A stretch of DNA of 49,734 nucleotides from Salinispora cortesiana (GTDB lineage: Bacteria > Actinomycetota > Actinomycetes > Mycobacteriales > Micromonosporaceae): contig NZ_AXVR01000037.1 in NCBI RefSeq assembly GCF_000484695.1, positions 1-49,734 on the forward strand. Reading direction: 5' to 3'. The notes beneath the pieces were generated by a model, which saw only the letters and a list, made by a program, of their open reading frames with translations, was not told where the DNA came from and did not search any database. Positions 32,549 to 41,723 of this stretch are shown in pieces. Within the stretch, counting starts at the first letter, position 1. Each line of letters begins with the position of its first letter. Made by a program: the position numbers and the translations under genes.

Positions 32549-33319
32549 ATGAGTCAGCACCGCCCGCCCGGCGCGCCCGAACGCCCTGTCGCCGTGCCGG
32601 CGTTGCCGGACCTGCCGGAGGCGACCGTCGCCCGGCTTCCCGAGTATCTCCGGGCCCTGCACAACCTGGCCGAAAATGGTCATGAGACGGTCTCCAGTGA
32701 GTGGTTGGCCACGGCTGCGGGAGTCAATTCCGCCAAACTCCGCAAGGATTTGTCGCACCTTGGTTCCTACGGCACCCGGGGTGTTGGCTACGACGTAGCC
32801 CTGCTGATCGATCAGATCGAGTACGTCCTGGGGCTAACTCAGCGGCGGACGGTCGCCCTGGTCGGGGTGGGTAACCTCGGTCACGCCCTCGCTGGCTACG
32901 ACGGTTTCGCCACCCGTGGCTTCCGCATCGCCGCGCTCTTCGACTCCGACCCCGTTCGGGTCGGTGAGGAGATCAATGGTCTGGTCGTCCGGCACGTGGA
33001 CGAGCTGTCCCGGGTCGCCACCGAGGAGTCGATCGCGATCGGTGTGATCGCCACCCCGGCCGCCGCCGCGCAGCGGGTCGCCGACCGGCTCGTCGCCGGC
33101 GGAGTCACCAGCATCCTGAACTTCGCGCCCTGCGTGCTGACCGTGCCGGACGGGGTTGACGTACGTAAGGTCGACCTCGCCGTCGAGCTGCAGATCCTGT
33201 CCTTCCACGAGCACCGTAAGGCGTCCCTGACCGCACTTCCCGCCGCCGGCGAGGCCCCCCTCACCCCATTGCCGGGTAGCCTCGCCGCCACCGACCCCCA
33301 GGAGGCGATCGGCACGTGA
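32549..33319 (+). CDS. rex: Redox-sensing transcriptional repressor Rex
   Basis: 256 residues. The N-terminal winged helix (about 25-95) reads LPEYLRALHNLAENGHETVSS, GVNSAKLRKDLSHLGSYGTRGVGY. The NAD(H)-binding Rossmann motif is VALVGVGNLGHALAGY (G107-G111 region), with the C-terminal swapped helix after LSFHEHRKA. It senses NADH/NAD+ and represses respiratory and haem genes, including this operon. The ATG at 32549 has GGAG 4 nt upstream; the frame is open to 32363 but lacks family features. Its TGA overlaps the hemA GTG (GTGA). Confidence 0.95.
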   Translation: MSQHRPPGAPERPVAVPALPDLPEATVARLPEYLRALHNLAENGHETVSSEWLATAAGVNSAKLRKDLSHLGSYGTRGVGYDVALLIDQIEYVLGLTQRRTVALVGVGNLGHALAGYDGFATRGFRIAALFDSDPVRVGEEINGLVVRHVDELSRVATEESIAIGVIATPAAAAQRVADRLVAGGVTSILNFAPCVLTVPDGVDVRKVDLAVELQILSFHEHRKASLTALPAAGEAPLTPLPGSLAATDPQEAIGT

Positions 33320-34683
33320 AGCTGCTAGTCGTCGGCGCGTCTTACCGCACCGCCCCGGTCGCCGCTCTGGAGCGACTCACGGTCACCCCCGCCGACCTCC
33401 CCCGCGTCCTGACCCGCCTGGTAGCGCAGCCGTACGTGAGTGAGGCCGTGCTCGTCTCCACCTGTAACCGGGTGGAGGTGTACGCCGTCGTGTCCGGTTT
33501 CCACGGCGGCCTCGGCGACATCTGTGCCGTCCTGGCCGAGCCGACGGGCTGCCAGCCGACAGCCCTCGCCGACCACCTGTACGTGCACTTCGACGCCGCG
33601 GCGGTCAACCACGTCTTTCGGGTCGCCGCCGGGCTGGACTCCATGGTTGTGGGCGAGGCCCAGATCCTCGGCCAGCTCCGGGACGCGTACCACTGGGCAT
33701 CTGGGGCGGAGACCGTCGACCGCCTGCTGCACGAGCTGATGCAGCAGGCCCTGCGGGTGGGGAAGCGAGCCCATTCCGAGACCGGTATCGACCGGGCCGG
33801 GCAGAGCGTCGTCACTGCCGCGCTCGGCCTCGCTGCCGAGCTGCTCGACCGGGACCTGGCCGGCCGCCCCGCGCTGGTGGTGGGGGCGGGAGCGATGGGC
33901 TCGCTGGGCGTGGCCACCCTCTCCCGGTTGGGTGCCGGGCCGGTCACCGTGACCAACCGGGGTGCCGACCGAGCGGTCCGGCTGGCCGAGTCGTACGGCG
34001 CGACCGCCGTGCCGATCGCCGACCTCACCGAAACGCTTTCCACAGTGGATATCGTAGTGGCTGCCACAGCCGCCCCCGAGGCGGTCCTCACCCGGTCGGT
34101 GGTGACCCAGGCACTTGCTGGTCGGGACCCATCCCGGGGGCCGCTGGTCCTGCTCGACCTGGCCGTCCCGCGGGATGTCGAGCCGGGCGTGGCCGAGCTG
34201 CCCGGCGTCCAGGTGATCGACATCGACCGGATGGCGGCACTGGTCGCCGACGGCCCCGTCGCCGCCGACGCCGCCGCGGTGGAGCAGATCGTCGCCGCCG
34301 AAGTTGACGCCTTCCTCACCTGGCTGCGAGGAGCTGACGTCGCGCCGACCGTGGCCGCGCTGCGGGGGCGTGCCGACGACGTGGTCGCCACGGAGCTGGG
34401 CCGGCTCGGCCAGCGTCGCCCGGATCTGACCGACGAACAGCGGGCCGAGGTCGCCCGGACGGTGCACCGGGTCGTCCAGCGCCTGCTGCACCAGCCGACC
34501 GTACGGGTCCGCCAGCTCGCCGCCGAGCCCGGCGGCGACCAGTACGCGGCGCTGCTGCGTGAGCTCTTCGACCTGGAGGTGCCGCAGACCTCCGCGGTCG
34601 GCACCGTCCCCAATGTGGTGGTGTCCGACATCGATCCCCAGTTCGGCGGCGACGCCGAGCCGCTGTCCACCGGAGGTGAGTGA
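33316..34683 (+). CDS. hemA: Glutamyl-tRNA reductase HemA
   Basis: 455 residues. It reduces Glu-tRNA to glutamate-1-semialdehyde, the first committed step of C5-pathway tetrapyrrole synthesis. The catalytic thiol is C50 in STCNRVEVY; DSMVVGEAQILGQ, the NADPH domain VVGAGAMGSLG and a C-terminal dimerisation helix complete it. GTG 33316 overlaps the rex stop by 4 bp, and its own stop overlaps the hemC start by one base (TGATG). Translation is therefore chained through the operon. HemL, the next enzyme, is not in the window. Confidence 0.96.
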   Translation: MKLLVVGASYRTAPVAALERLTVTPADLPRVLTRLVAQPYVSEAVLVSTCNRVEVYAVVSGFHGGLGDICAVLAEPTGCQPTALADHLYVHFDAAAVNHVFRVAAGLDSMVVGEAQILGQLRDAYHWASGAETVDRLLHELMQQALRVGKRAHSETGIDRAGQSVVTAALGLAAELLDRDLAGRPALVVGAGAMGSLGVATLSRLGAGPVTVTNRGADRAVRLAESYGATAVPIADLTETLSTVDIVVAATAAPEAVLTRSVVTQALAGRDPSRGPLVLLDLAVPRDVEPGVAELPGVQVIDIDRMAALVADGPVAADAAAVEQIVAAEVDAFLTWLRGADVAPTVAALRGRADDVVATELGRLGQRRPDLTDEQRAEVARTVHRVVQRLLHQPTVRVRQLAAEPGGDQYAALLRELFDLEVPQTSAVGTVPNVVVSDIDPQFGGDAEPLSTGGE

Positions 34684-35651
34684 TGAAGGTCCCCCTACGT
34701 CTCGGTACTCGGGGCAGCGCCCTGGCGATGGCCCAGTCCGGGCAGGTCGCGGCGGCCCTCACCGCGGCCACCGGCACCCCGGTGGAGCTGGTCGAGGTGG
34801 TGACCACCGGTGACCGCTCGACGGCCCCGGTGCACCAGCTCGGTGTCGGTGTGTTCGTCTCCGCGCTCCGGGACGCCCTCGCTGCGGGCAGCATCGACTT
34901 CGCGGTGCACTCGTACAAGGACCTGCCGACCGCGGCGGCCCCCGGCCTGTACGTCGCCGCCGTCCCAGCCCGGCAGGATCCCCGGGACGCGCTTGTGGCC
35001 ACCGACGGTCGTACCCTCGCCGAGCTGCCGCCCGGCGCCCGGGTCGGCACCGGTGCGCTGCGGCGTATCGCCCAGCTGCACGCGCTTGGGCTTCAGCTCG
35101 AGGTCCAGCCGATCCGGGGTAACGTCGGTACCCGGCTGGGGCGGGTGCTCGGGCCGGAGGCCGACCTGGACGCGGTGGTCCTGGCCCGGGCCGGGCTGTC
35201 CCGCCTGGGTCGCACCGACACGATCACCGAGACGCTCGATCTGATGCTGATGCTGCCCGCTCCCGCCCAGGGGGCGCTGGCAGTGGAGTGTCGGTCCGAC
35301 GATTCGGCTCTGGTCGAGCTGCTCGCGGTACTCGACCACGCACCGTCCCGCGCCACGGTCGTCGCGGAGCGGGCGCTGCTCGCCACCCTGGAGGCCGGGT
35401 GCAGTGCCCCGGTCGCCGCCTACGCCGAACTCGCCGAAGGCGACGTCGGTGAAGAGATCTACCTGCGCGGGGCGGTGATCAGTCCGGACGGAACTCGTGA
35501 CCTCCGGCTGTCCCGCACCGGAACGCCCGCCGACGCGGTGGAGATCGGTAAGGCCCTCGCCACTGATCTTCTCGACCTCGGCGCCGACTCGATCCTCGGC
35601 CAGCAACGGAACCTTGGCCCGGGGACCCAGCAATTTGGGAGCACAGTATGA
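34683..35651 (+). CDS. hemC: Porphobilinogen deaminase (hydroxymethylbilane synthase)
   Basis: 322 residues. It polymerises four porphobilinogens into hydroxymethylbilane. RLGTRGSALAMAQ opens the protein, D80 in VHSYKDLP is catalytic and C240 in LEAGCSAPV holds the dipyrromethane cofactor. The ATG at 34683 overlaps the hemA TGA by one base and is preceded by GGAGG at 8 nt, so it is preferred to the GTG at 34680. The final codons overlap the hemD ATG (ATGA). Confidence 0.96.
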   Translation: MKVPLRLGTRGSALAMAQSGQVAAALTAATGTPVELVEVVTTGDRSTAPVHQLGVGVFVSALRDALAAGSIDFAVHSYKDLPTAAAPGLYVAAVPARQDPRDALVATDGRTLAELPPGARVGTGALRRIAQLHALGLQLEVQPIRGNVGTRLGRVLGPEADLDAVVLARAGLSRLGRTDTITETLDLMLMLPAPAQGALAVECRSDDSALVELLAVLDHAPSRATVVAERALLATLEAGCSAPVAAYAELAEGDVGEEIYLRGAVISPDGTRDLRLSRTGTPADAVEIGKALATDLLDLGADSILGQQRNLGPGTQQFGSTV

Positions 35652-37228
35652 CCCGCACCCGTAAGCCCGTAGGCCGCATCGTGTTCGTCGGGGCCGGTCC
35701 CGGCGATCCGGGCCTGCTGACCCGCCGGGGATACGACGCCCTGGTCAGCGCCGACCAGGTGGTATATGACCGGGGAGTCCCCGAGGCGCTGCTCGATGTC
35801 GTCCGCGCCCAGGCGAAGCAGGAGGCTCAGCTAACCCTGGCCGAGGGCGGGTCGGGCGACGTGGCGAAGGTCCTGATCTCGGCGGCCCGCTCCGGGCTGA
35901 ACGCGGTGCACCTGGTCGCCGGTGACCCATTCGGCCACGACGCGGTGGTCCGGGAGGTGCAGGCGGTCGCCCGCACCGCCGGCCAGTTCGAGGTGGTCCC
36001 GGGCGTCGGCCAGGCCGAGGGGGTGGCGACCTACGCGGGTGTGCCGCTGCCCGGGGTCCGGACGGCGGCCGACGTCGAGGATGTCACCACGCTCGACTTC
36101 GAGGCGCTGGCCGCCGCCGTCACCCGGGGTCCGCTGGCCCTCGCGGTGGACGCTGGTGACCTCGCCGCGATCCGGGACGGGTTGCTCGCCGCCGGAGTCG
36201 ACGATGCGACCGCGGTCGGCGTGACCGGCGACGGCACCGGCGAGACCCAGTACACGACCACGTCGACGGTGGAGTCCTTCGTCGCGGCGGCGCTCGGGTT
36301 CACCGGCCGGGTCGTGCTCACTCTCGGCGAGGGCGTCGGCCAGCGGGACAAGCTCAGCTGGTGGGAGAACCGCCCGCTGTACGGCTGGAAGGTGCTCGTC
36401 CCGCGGACCAAGGAGCAGGCGGGGGTGATGAGCGCCCGACTGCGCGCGTACGGCGCGATCCCCTGCGAGGTGCCGACCATCGCGGTCGAGCCGCCGCGTA
36501 CCCCGGCGCAGATGGAGCGGGCGGTCAAGGGACTGGTCGACGGCCGGTACGCCTGGGTGATCTTCACTTCGGTGAACGCGGTCCGCGCGGTCTGGGAGAA
36601 GTTCGCCGAGCACGGCCTCGACGCGCGTCACTTCGGCGGTGTGAAGATCGCCTGCATCGGCGACGCGACCGCCGACGCGGTGCGCGCCTTCGGAATCCGG
36701 CCGGAGCTGATCCCCGCCGGGGAGCAGTCCTCGGAGGGGCTGCTGGCCGAGTTCTCGCCGCACGACGAGGTGCTCGACCCGGTCGGTCGGGTGCTGCTGC
36801 CGCGCGCCGACATCGCCACCGAGACACTCGCCGCCGGGCTCACCGAGCGCGGCTGGGAGGTTGACGACGTGACCGCCTACCGGACGGTCCGGGCGGCGCC
36901 GCCGCCGGCCGAGATCCGCGACGCGATCAAGTCGGGTGGGTTCGACGCGGTGCTCTTCACCTCGTCGTCCACGGTCCGGAATCTGGTCGGCATCGCCGGG
37001 AAGCCACACGCGCGTACCGTTGTTGCGGTTATTGGGCCCAAGACGGCGGAGACCGCCACCGAGTTCGGCCTTCGGGTTGACGTGCAGCCACCGCACGCCT
37101 CGGTCCCCGACCTGGTGGAGGCGCTGGCCGGCTACGCCGTCGAGCTGCGCGAGAAGCTCGCCGCGATGCCGGCGAAGCAGCGGCGCGGCTCGAAGGTGCA
37201 GGGGCCGACCGCCCTCCGGTTCCGCTGA
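35648..37228 (+). CDS. hemD: Fused degenerate uroporphyrinogen methyltransferase/uroporphyrinogen-III synthase
   Basis: 526 residues. The first half (about 8-245) is a tetrapyrrole-methylase fold: GAGPGDPGLLTRRGYDAL is kept, but the SAM-binding GGDP(F/Y)xFGRGGEE loop has decayed to VAGDPFGHDAVV and other core residues differ, so methylation may be lost. The second half (from about 255, VLVPRTKEQAGVMSARL) is the bilobed HemD domain that closes and inverts ring D. This fusion type is known in actinobacterial hem operons. ATG 35648 overlaps the hemC stop as ATGA. hemB follows 13 nt later. Confidence 0.9.
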   Translation: MTRTRKPVGRIVFVGAGPGDPGLLTRRGYDALVSADQVVYDRGVPEALLDVVRAQAKQEAQLTLAEGGSGDVAKVLISAARSGLNAVHLVAGDPFGHDAVVREVQAVARTAGQFEVVPGVGQAEGVATYAGVPLPGVRTAADVEDVTTLDFEALAAAVTRGPLALAVDAGDLAAIRDGLLAAGVDDATAVGVTGDGTGETQYTTTSTVESFVAAALGFTGRVVLTLGEGVGQRDKLSWWENRPLYGWKVLVPRTKEQAGVMSARLRAYGAIPCEVPTIAVEPPRTPAQMERAVKGLVDGRYAWVIFTSVNAVRAVWEKFAEHGLDARHFGGVKIACIGDATADAVRAFGIRPELIPAGEQSSEGLLAEFSPHDEVLDPVGRVLLPRADIATETLAAGLTERGWEVDDVTAYRTVRAAPPPAEIRDAIKSGGFDAVLFTSSSTVRNLVGIAGKPHARTVVAVIGPKTAETATEFGLRVDVQPPHASVPDLVEALAGYAVELREKLAAMPAKQRRGSKVQGPTALRFR

Positions 37229-37241
37229 CCCTGGAGGACCC

Positions 37242-38225
37242 GTGCCGTATCCCGAGATGCGACCCCGACGGCTGCGCCGTAGCCCGGCCCTGCGGCGGCT
37301 GGTCGCCGAGACTCGCGTCGACCCGGCCGAGCTGGTCGTGCCGATGTTCGTCAAGGAGGGGTTGACCGAGCCCCGGTCCGTGCCGTCCCTGCCGGGGGTG
37401 CTTCAGCACTCCCGGGAGTCGCTCCGCAAGGCCGCGGTGGCGGCGGCTCAGGCCGGGGTCGGCGGGATCATGCTCTTCGGGGTTCCGGCCGACCGGGACG
37501 AGCGCGGCTCCGGTGGGGCCAACCCGAACGGCATCCTCAACGCGGCCATCCGGGACGTCGTCTCCGAGGTGGGCGACGCCACCGTGGTGATGAGCGACCT
37601 CTGTCTGGACGAGTTCACCTCGCACGGGCACTGCGGTGTGTTGGCGTCCGACGGGTCGGTGGCGAACGACGCCACCCTCGCCGCCTATGCCGAGATGGCG
37701 GTGGCGCAAGCCCAGGCCGGGGTGCACGTGGTCGGGCCGTCCGGAATGATGGATGGTCAGGTCGGCGCGGTTCGGCGGGCGCTGGACGCCGCCGGCCACC
37801 AGGACGTGACCATCCTCGCCTACGCGGCGAAGTACGCGTCCGCGTTCTTCGGCCCGTTCCGGGACGCGGTGGAGTCGACACTGGACGGCGACCGTCGGAC
37901 CTACCAGCAGGATCCGGCGAACCTGCGGGAGTCCCTGCGCGAGGTGGCGCTGGATGTGGCCGAGGGCGCCGACATGGTGATGGTCAAGCCGGCGCTGCCG
38001 TACCTCGACGTGGTCGCGGCGGTCCGGGCCGCCGTGGACGTTCCGGTCGCCGCCTACCAGGTCTCCGGCGAGTACGCGATGGTCGAGGCGGCTGCCGCGA
38101 ACGGCTGGATCGACCGTGAGAAGGTGATGCTGGAGACGCTCACCTCGATCCGTCGGGCCGGAGCCCAGATCATCCTCACCTACTGGGCGGTCGAGGCCGC
38201 GCAACTGCTGCGTCAGCGCTACTGA
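37242..38225 (+). CDS. hemB: Porphobilinogen synthase (ALA dehydratase) HemB
   Basis: 327 residues. It condenses two 5-aminolevulinates into porphobilinogen. The Schiff-base lysines are K249 (MVKPALPYL) and, paired with it, K197 (AYAAKYAS). The metal site reads DLCLDEFTSHGHC: Cys at 121 and 131 but Asp at 123, between the all-Cys zinc type and the Asp-rich magnesium type. GTG 37242 has GGAGG 7 nt before it and the upstream frame is just hemD read differently. It closes the operon; a strong terminator follows. Confidence 0.96.
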   Translation: MPYPEMRPRRLRRSPALRRLVAETRVDPAELVVPMFVKEGLTEPRSVPSLPGVLQHSRESLRKAAVAAAQAGVGGIMLFGVPADRDERGSGGANPNGILNAAIRDVVSEVGDATVVMSDLCLDEFTSHGHCGVLASDGSVANDATLAAYAEMAVAQAQAGVHVVGPSGMMDGQVGAVRRALDAAGHQDVTILAYAAKYASAFFGPFRDAVESTLDGDRRTYQQDPANLRESLREVALDVAEGADMVMVKPALPYLDVVAAVRAAVDVPVAAYQVSGEYAMVEAAAANGWIDREKVMLETLTSIRRAGAQIILTYWAVEAAQLLRQRY

Positions 38226-38276
38226 CGCCGCCGCGCCCGGTCGGCCCATCGCCGCCAGCCGGGTCCGTAGCATCGC

Positions 38277-38319
38277 CACGGCCCGCGGGCCCGGTACTCG
38301 ACCGGGCCGGCGGGCCGTG
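38277..38319. terminator. Long GC-rich terminator after hemB
   Basis: Arms 38277-38295 and 38301-38319 pair over 19 bp with one mismatch around the loop ACTCG. It sits 51 nt past the hemB stop and 77 nt from the convergent nuclease stop, so it may serve both. Confidence 0.85.
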
Positions 38320-38377
38320 GTGACTTCCAGGGTGTTTCAGTCACCGAGAGGTGACCTCCAGGGTTTTTCAGTCGCCG
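38319..38377. repeat. Two 28-bp direct repeats with dyad ends
   Basis: 38319-38346 and 38350-38377 match at 25 of 28 positions. Each unit starts with GGTGAC and ends near GTCACC or GTCGCC, so each can fold into a short stem around CCAGGG. They lie between the terminator and the nuclease gene. Confidence 0.8.
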
Positions 38378-38396
38378 GTGGTGATGTCAGCGGCGG

Positions 38397-41300
38397 TCAG
38401 TCGTCGTTGATGATGGTCCCGGTGCCGAGCGGATCGGCGTTTCGGATCCCAGGGCCACCGATTACCAGCAGAGTCAACGTCTCGTCGGCCTCTTGTTTCC
38501 GGTCGCCGCGCACCGACACCGGGAAGGTCAACGTTGTGTGGCCAGCCTGCAGCGTCTGGCAACCGGCGTATGACCGGTAGTCAACGCCAGGCCGCGCGCT
38601 TCGGCCCAGGGTCAGGGCACAGACCAGGGCCGGCTCGGAGAGGGGACGCGAGACGGTGACCGGGAAGGCCAGCTCGCTGCTGCCCCGATCGCCTTCGACC
38701 ACCGAGGCGTCGGCGACGGTCAGCGTCGGGCGCGACCGGAACCGGGCCACCTGCGGATCGTGGTCGCTGGCGCCGCGCGATCCGTCCCCCGCGTACTCCG
38801 CCGGCCAGTCGGCGTTGATGTGCGCGGCCCGCATCTGTACGAGCTCATTATGGAGCGCCGCGGTGACGAAGAGGTGGTCCAGCGTCTGGGCCTGGCCGGC
38901 GAAGCTGTACGAGTAGGCGGACGACGGCGCGTCGGCGAGCAGGTCATCCCAGAGGTTGCGCAGCCCCACCTCGTACAGGGGAGCGAGCTGGTCCGACGGG
39001 GTCGGGTCCGCGGCTGTCGCGATCGGATCGTCGGGACGGGGAAAGACGTTCAGGTCCCCGCCGAACACCACTCGGGCGTCCGGGTCCGCCGCCGCGACCG
39101 CGGAGACGATCGCAGCGCCGTACGCCGCCTGCTCCCGGCGCTGCCCCACCCGGCGGTCGGGGCCGGACGAGTAGTGGTTGCTGGCCGCCCAGAGCGTGAG
39201 CCGTTCCCCCGAACCGGGGGCGGCGGCGATCGTGAACCGGCCGAGCTGCGGCGCGCGGGTGAAAACGTTGTCGCCGTCCTTGCCGGTGCTGGTGTCCACG
39301 TCGGGCGGAAGGACCGCGTTGAGTGCCTTGGGGTTCTGCACGTCGGCGTTGGATGGCAGCCCGGGCGCGCGGTACTGGACGGTTGGGGCGGCGCCGAGCA
39401 GTGGATCGTCGACGGTCGCCTCGGCCAGCGCGACCCGGTCGGTGCGGTAGAGGAAGGCCGAGGTGATGCCCCGGGCATCGGCGCCGCTGCGGTCGTAGGC
39501 AGCCGCGTAGGACGGGCCACCGTTGTCGCCGATGGTCAGCGCGAGCTCCTGCAGCGAATCCGGAGCGCCGTCGGCGTCGTCGGTGCTACCGCAGACCAGC
39601 GTGCCGCCGTCAACCACGCAGATGTCCTGATCCTCGGTCTCCTGGACCAGGATCAGGTCGGGGGAGTGCAGGTCGTTGGTGATCTGGTCGGCGAGCGCGG
39701 CGAGCTGGTCCCGGTACTCCTGCTCGCTGTCCGGCACGTAGTCGAAGGGCGGCCGTACGCCGGTGCAGCCGTCATTTCCGGCAAAGTCGCAGCCGTCGAA
39801 GGGGTCGTCGCGGAAGTCGTAGAGGTTCTCCACGTTGTACGCGGCGACCGCGTACTCCGTCGACCGCTGGGCTGGCTGCGGTGGGTGGTTCGTTGCCGGG
39901 TCGGCTCCGGCCGCGAACGCCGCGGACTCGACCTGGACGCCGTACTTCTGGAACGAGTAGTAGAGGCCGCCCACCGCGTCGTCCGTCAGCGTGTCGAAGG
40001 TGCGTGCCGGTGGGAGCAGGGTGGTGTTGTCGCCGCTGGCGGCCTTGACGCCCAGGCTGCCCAGCATGATCCGCTGGCCGTTACCGTCGTCGAAGATCTG
40101 GGTGGGGTCGTTGTCCAGCGGGTGGGCGTCGCGGAACACCCGGCGGGTGTGCGGGTCGCTCCGGTCCAGGAGCGGGTCATCCCGGTCGACCAGCCAGGTC
40201 TCGGCGTCGGCGGTGGAGGCGAAGACGTTGCGCCCGCTCACCGTCTGACTCTCCGCGCGCACCCGCAGCCGGGCCCCCTCGTGCCGTTCCCAGAAGCGTT
40301 CCGCGTCGGCCAGATCGGTCGGGGGCGCCGCGTCGGTCACCGTGACCACTCGGTCCACGTCCAGCCCGGTGGAGATCCGCCGGACCAGCAAGGCGCTGGA
40401 GAGCTGCGTCATGTGGTAGTACTCGGAGACCCGGGCGTGGAGCACAACCTCGTCGCCGACGGTCGGCACGTAGCCGCCGATGAGTGACGGGTGCGAGCCC
40501 ATGAAGACGAAGATGCCGTCGGAGCTGGTGGGATCGCCGTCGGTCGCGTCGGCGCGGCTTTGGAGGAAGAACCCGTGCTGGTCCCGACCAGCGGAGTCGC
40601 GGGCCAGGGTGCGCTGGGTGACCACTCCGCGGACGTCGTACCGCGCGTTGCTGGCACCGTTGCCGCTGGTCGGCGCGAGCGGCGAGCGGTCGGTGGCGCC
40701 CTCCTCGGCGTCGGTGGTCGGGCCCTGCACCTCGCCGACCGTCAGCTCTCGGGTGGCCTGCACCGGCAGGGTGCAGGTCGCGGTGGTGCCGTCGGTGTCG
40801 GTGGCGGTCAGGACCACCGAGTACGCCCCGGCGGCCAGGTCGGCGCTTGCGCTGACGGTGGCCTGAGCGGTGCCACCGACCGCTCCGGCCGGGGTGAACG
40901 CCGTCCGGCTGATCGTGCCGGTGGCCGGCGTCGGGCTGACTGACGTGACTGCCAGGTCGACGATCTCATCGTCCGGGTCGGTCGCGGTGACCTCCCGGGA
41001 CGCCGCGGTGCCCGCCGGCGTAACCAGGGGATCGCCGCAGGTGATGGTGGCGGGGGTGTCTACCGGGCCGTCGCCGAGGTGGTGCGCGCCGAGCCCGTCC
41101 ACCGTGTCGGTGTCGAAGCCGGCCCACTCGGTGGCCGGATCGAAGCTGTCGCCGGGATCGGTGTCCCCCGAGGTGATGCCGCCAAGCCGGCGGAGGGTGT
41201 GGTTGGCGGTGTTGGTCAGGCCGGTGCCCCACCCGCTGCCCGGATCGACGCCCACCTGACCGATCGCGTCGAGCACGGTGCTGCCGCGGCGCAGCACGAC

Positions 41301-41672
41301 CGCGTCGTCGCCGTTGAAGAGCCCGGCACCGGTGACCTGGTCGGCCTGGGCGAGGATCGCCGCGTTCGCCGAGGAGTGGGCGAAGACAAATACGTCTCCC
41401 GCCGCAACCGTGCCGGTGAGGGCGGTGGTGGTCGGCGTGGTGGAGCCGTTGAAGTAGAGCAGCAGTTGATAGCCGCCGGTGGCGAGGTCGACCGGCGCGC
41501 CGGTGCCGTTGAAGAGCTCGATCGCCTTGTTGTTGGACGAGCCTTCGACGTACTCGGAGATGAACAGGTCGGTGGGGGCGGCGGTGGCGGTGCCGGGCGT
41601 GACCCCGACGGCCGCGATGCTCGCGGTAGCGGTGACGGTGGCGAAGACGGCGAGTGCGCGGCGCGGGCGCAT
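38397..41672 (-). CDS. ExeM/NucH-family secreted endonuclease with lamin-tail and Calx-beta domains
   Basis: 1091 residues. A Sec/Tat-like signal (1-32, ending GTATAAP) leads into a lamin-tail domain (about 33-180: LFISEYVEGSSNNKAIELFN) and an Ig-like region. ExeM-type OB strands follow, then the endonuclease/exonuclease/phosphatase domain (about 620-960) with YNVENLYD, LVQETEDQD, ASNHYSSG, FGGDLNVF and SDHDP. A Calx-beta domain ends the protein. It probably degrades extracellular DNA. Divalent-metal residues appear intact. GNAT and transglycosylase genes lie upstream on the same strand. Confidence 0.93.
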   Translation of the reverse strand: MRPRRALAVFATVTATASIAAVGVTPGTATAAPTDLFISEYVEGSSNNKAIELFNGTGAPVDLATGGYQLLLYFNGSTTPTTTALTGTVAAGDVFVFAHSSANAAILAQADQVTGAGLFNGDDAVVLRRGSTVLDAIGQVGVDPGSGWGTGLTNTANHTLRRLGGITSGDTDPGDSFDPATEWAGFDTDTVDGLGAHHLGDGPVDTPATITCGDPLVTPAGTAASREVTATDPDDEIVDLAVTSVSPTPATGTISRTAFTPAGAVGGTAQATVSASADLAAGAYSVVLTATDTDGTTATCTLPVQATRELTVGEVQGPTTDAEEGATDRSPLAPTSGNGASNARYDVRGVVTQRTLARDSAGRDQHGFFLQSRADATDGDPTSSDGIFVFMGSHPSLIGGYVPTVGDEVVLHARVSEYYHMTQLSSALLVRRISTGLDVDRVVTVTDAAPPTDLADAERFWERHEGARLRVRAESQTVSGRNVFASTADAETWLVDRDDPLLDRSDPHTRRVFRDAHPLDNDPTQIFDDGNGQRIMLGSLGVKAASGDNTTLLPPARTFDTLTDDAVGGLYYSFQKYGVQVESAAFAAGADPATNHPPQPAQRSTEYAVAAYNVENLYDFRDDPFDGCDFAGNDGCTGVRPPFDYVPDSEQEYRDQLAALADQITNDLHSPDLILVQETEDQDICVVDGGTLVCGSTDDADGAPDSLQELALTIGDNGGPSYAAAYDRSGADARGITSAFLYRTDRVALAEATVDDPLLGAAPTVQYRAPGLPSNADVQNPKALNAVLPPDVDTSTGKDGDNVFTRAPQLGRFTIAAAPGSGERLTLWAASNHYSSGPDRRVGQRREQAAYGAAIVSAVAAADPDARVVFGGDLNVFPRPDDPIATAADPTPSDQLAPLYEVGLRNLWDDLLADAPSSAYSYSFAGQAQTLDHLFVTAALHNELVQMRAAHINADWPAEYAGDGSRGASDHDPQVARFRSRPTLTVADASVVEGDRGSSELAFPVTVSRPLSEPALVCALTLGRSARPGVDYRSYAGCQTLQAGHTTLTFPVSVRGDRKQEADETLTLLVIGGPGIRNADPLGTGTIINDD

Positions 41673-41723
41673 GGAGCCTCCACGGTGGGTGGATGGGAAC
41701 GAGCGCAGGTTAGAGGGTGCGCC

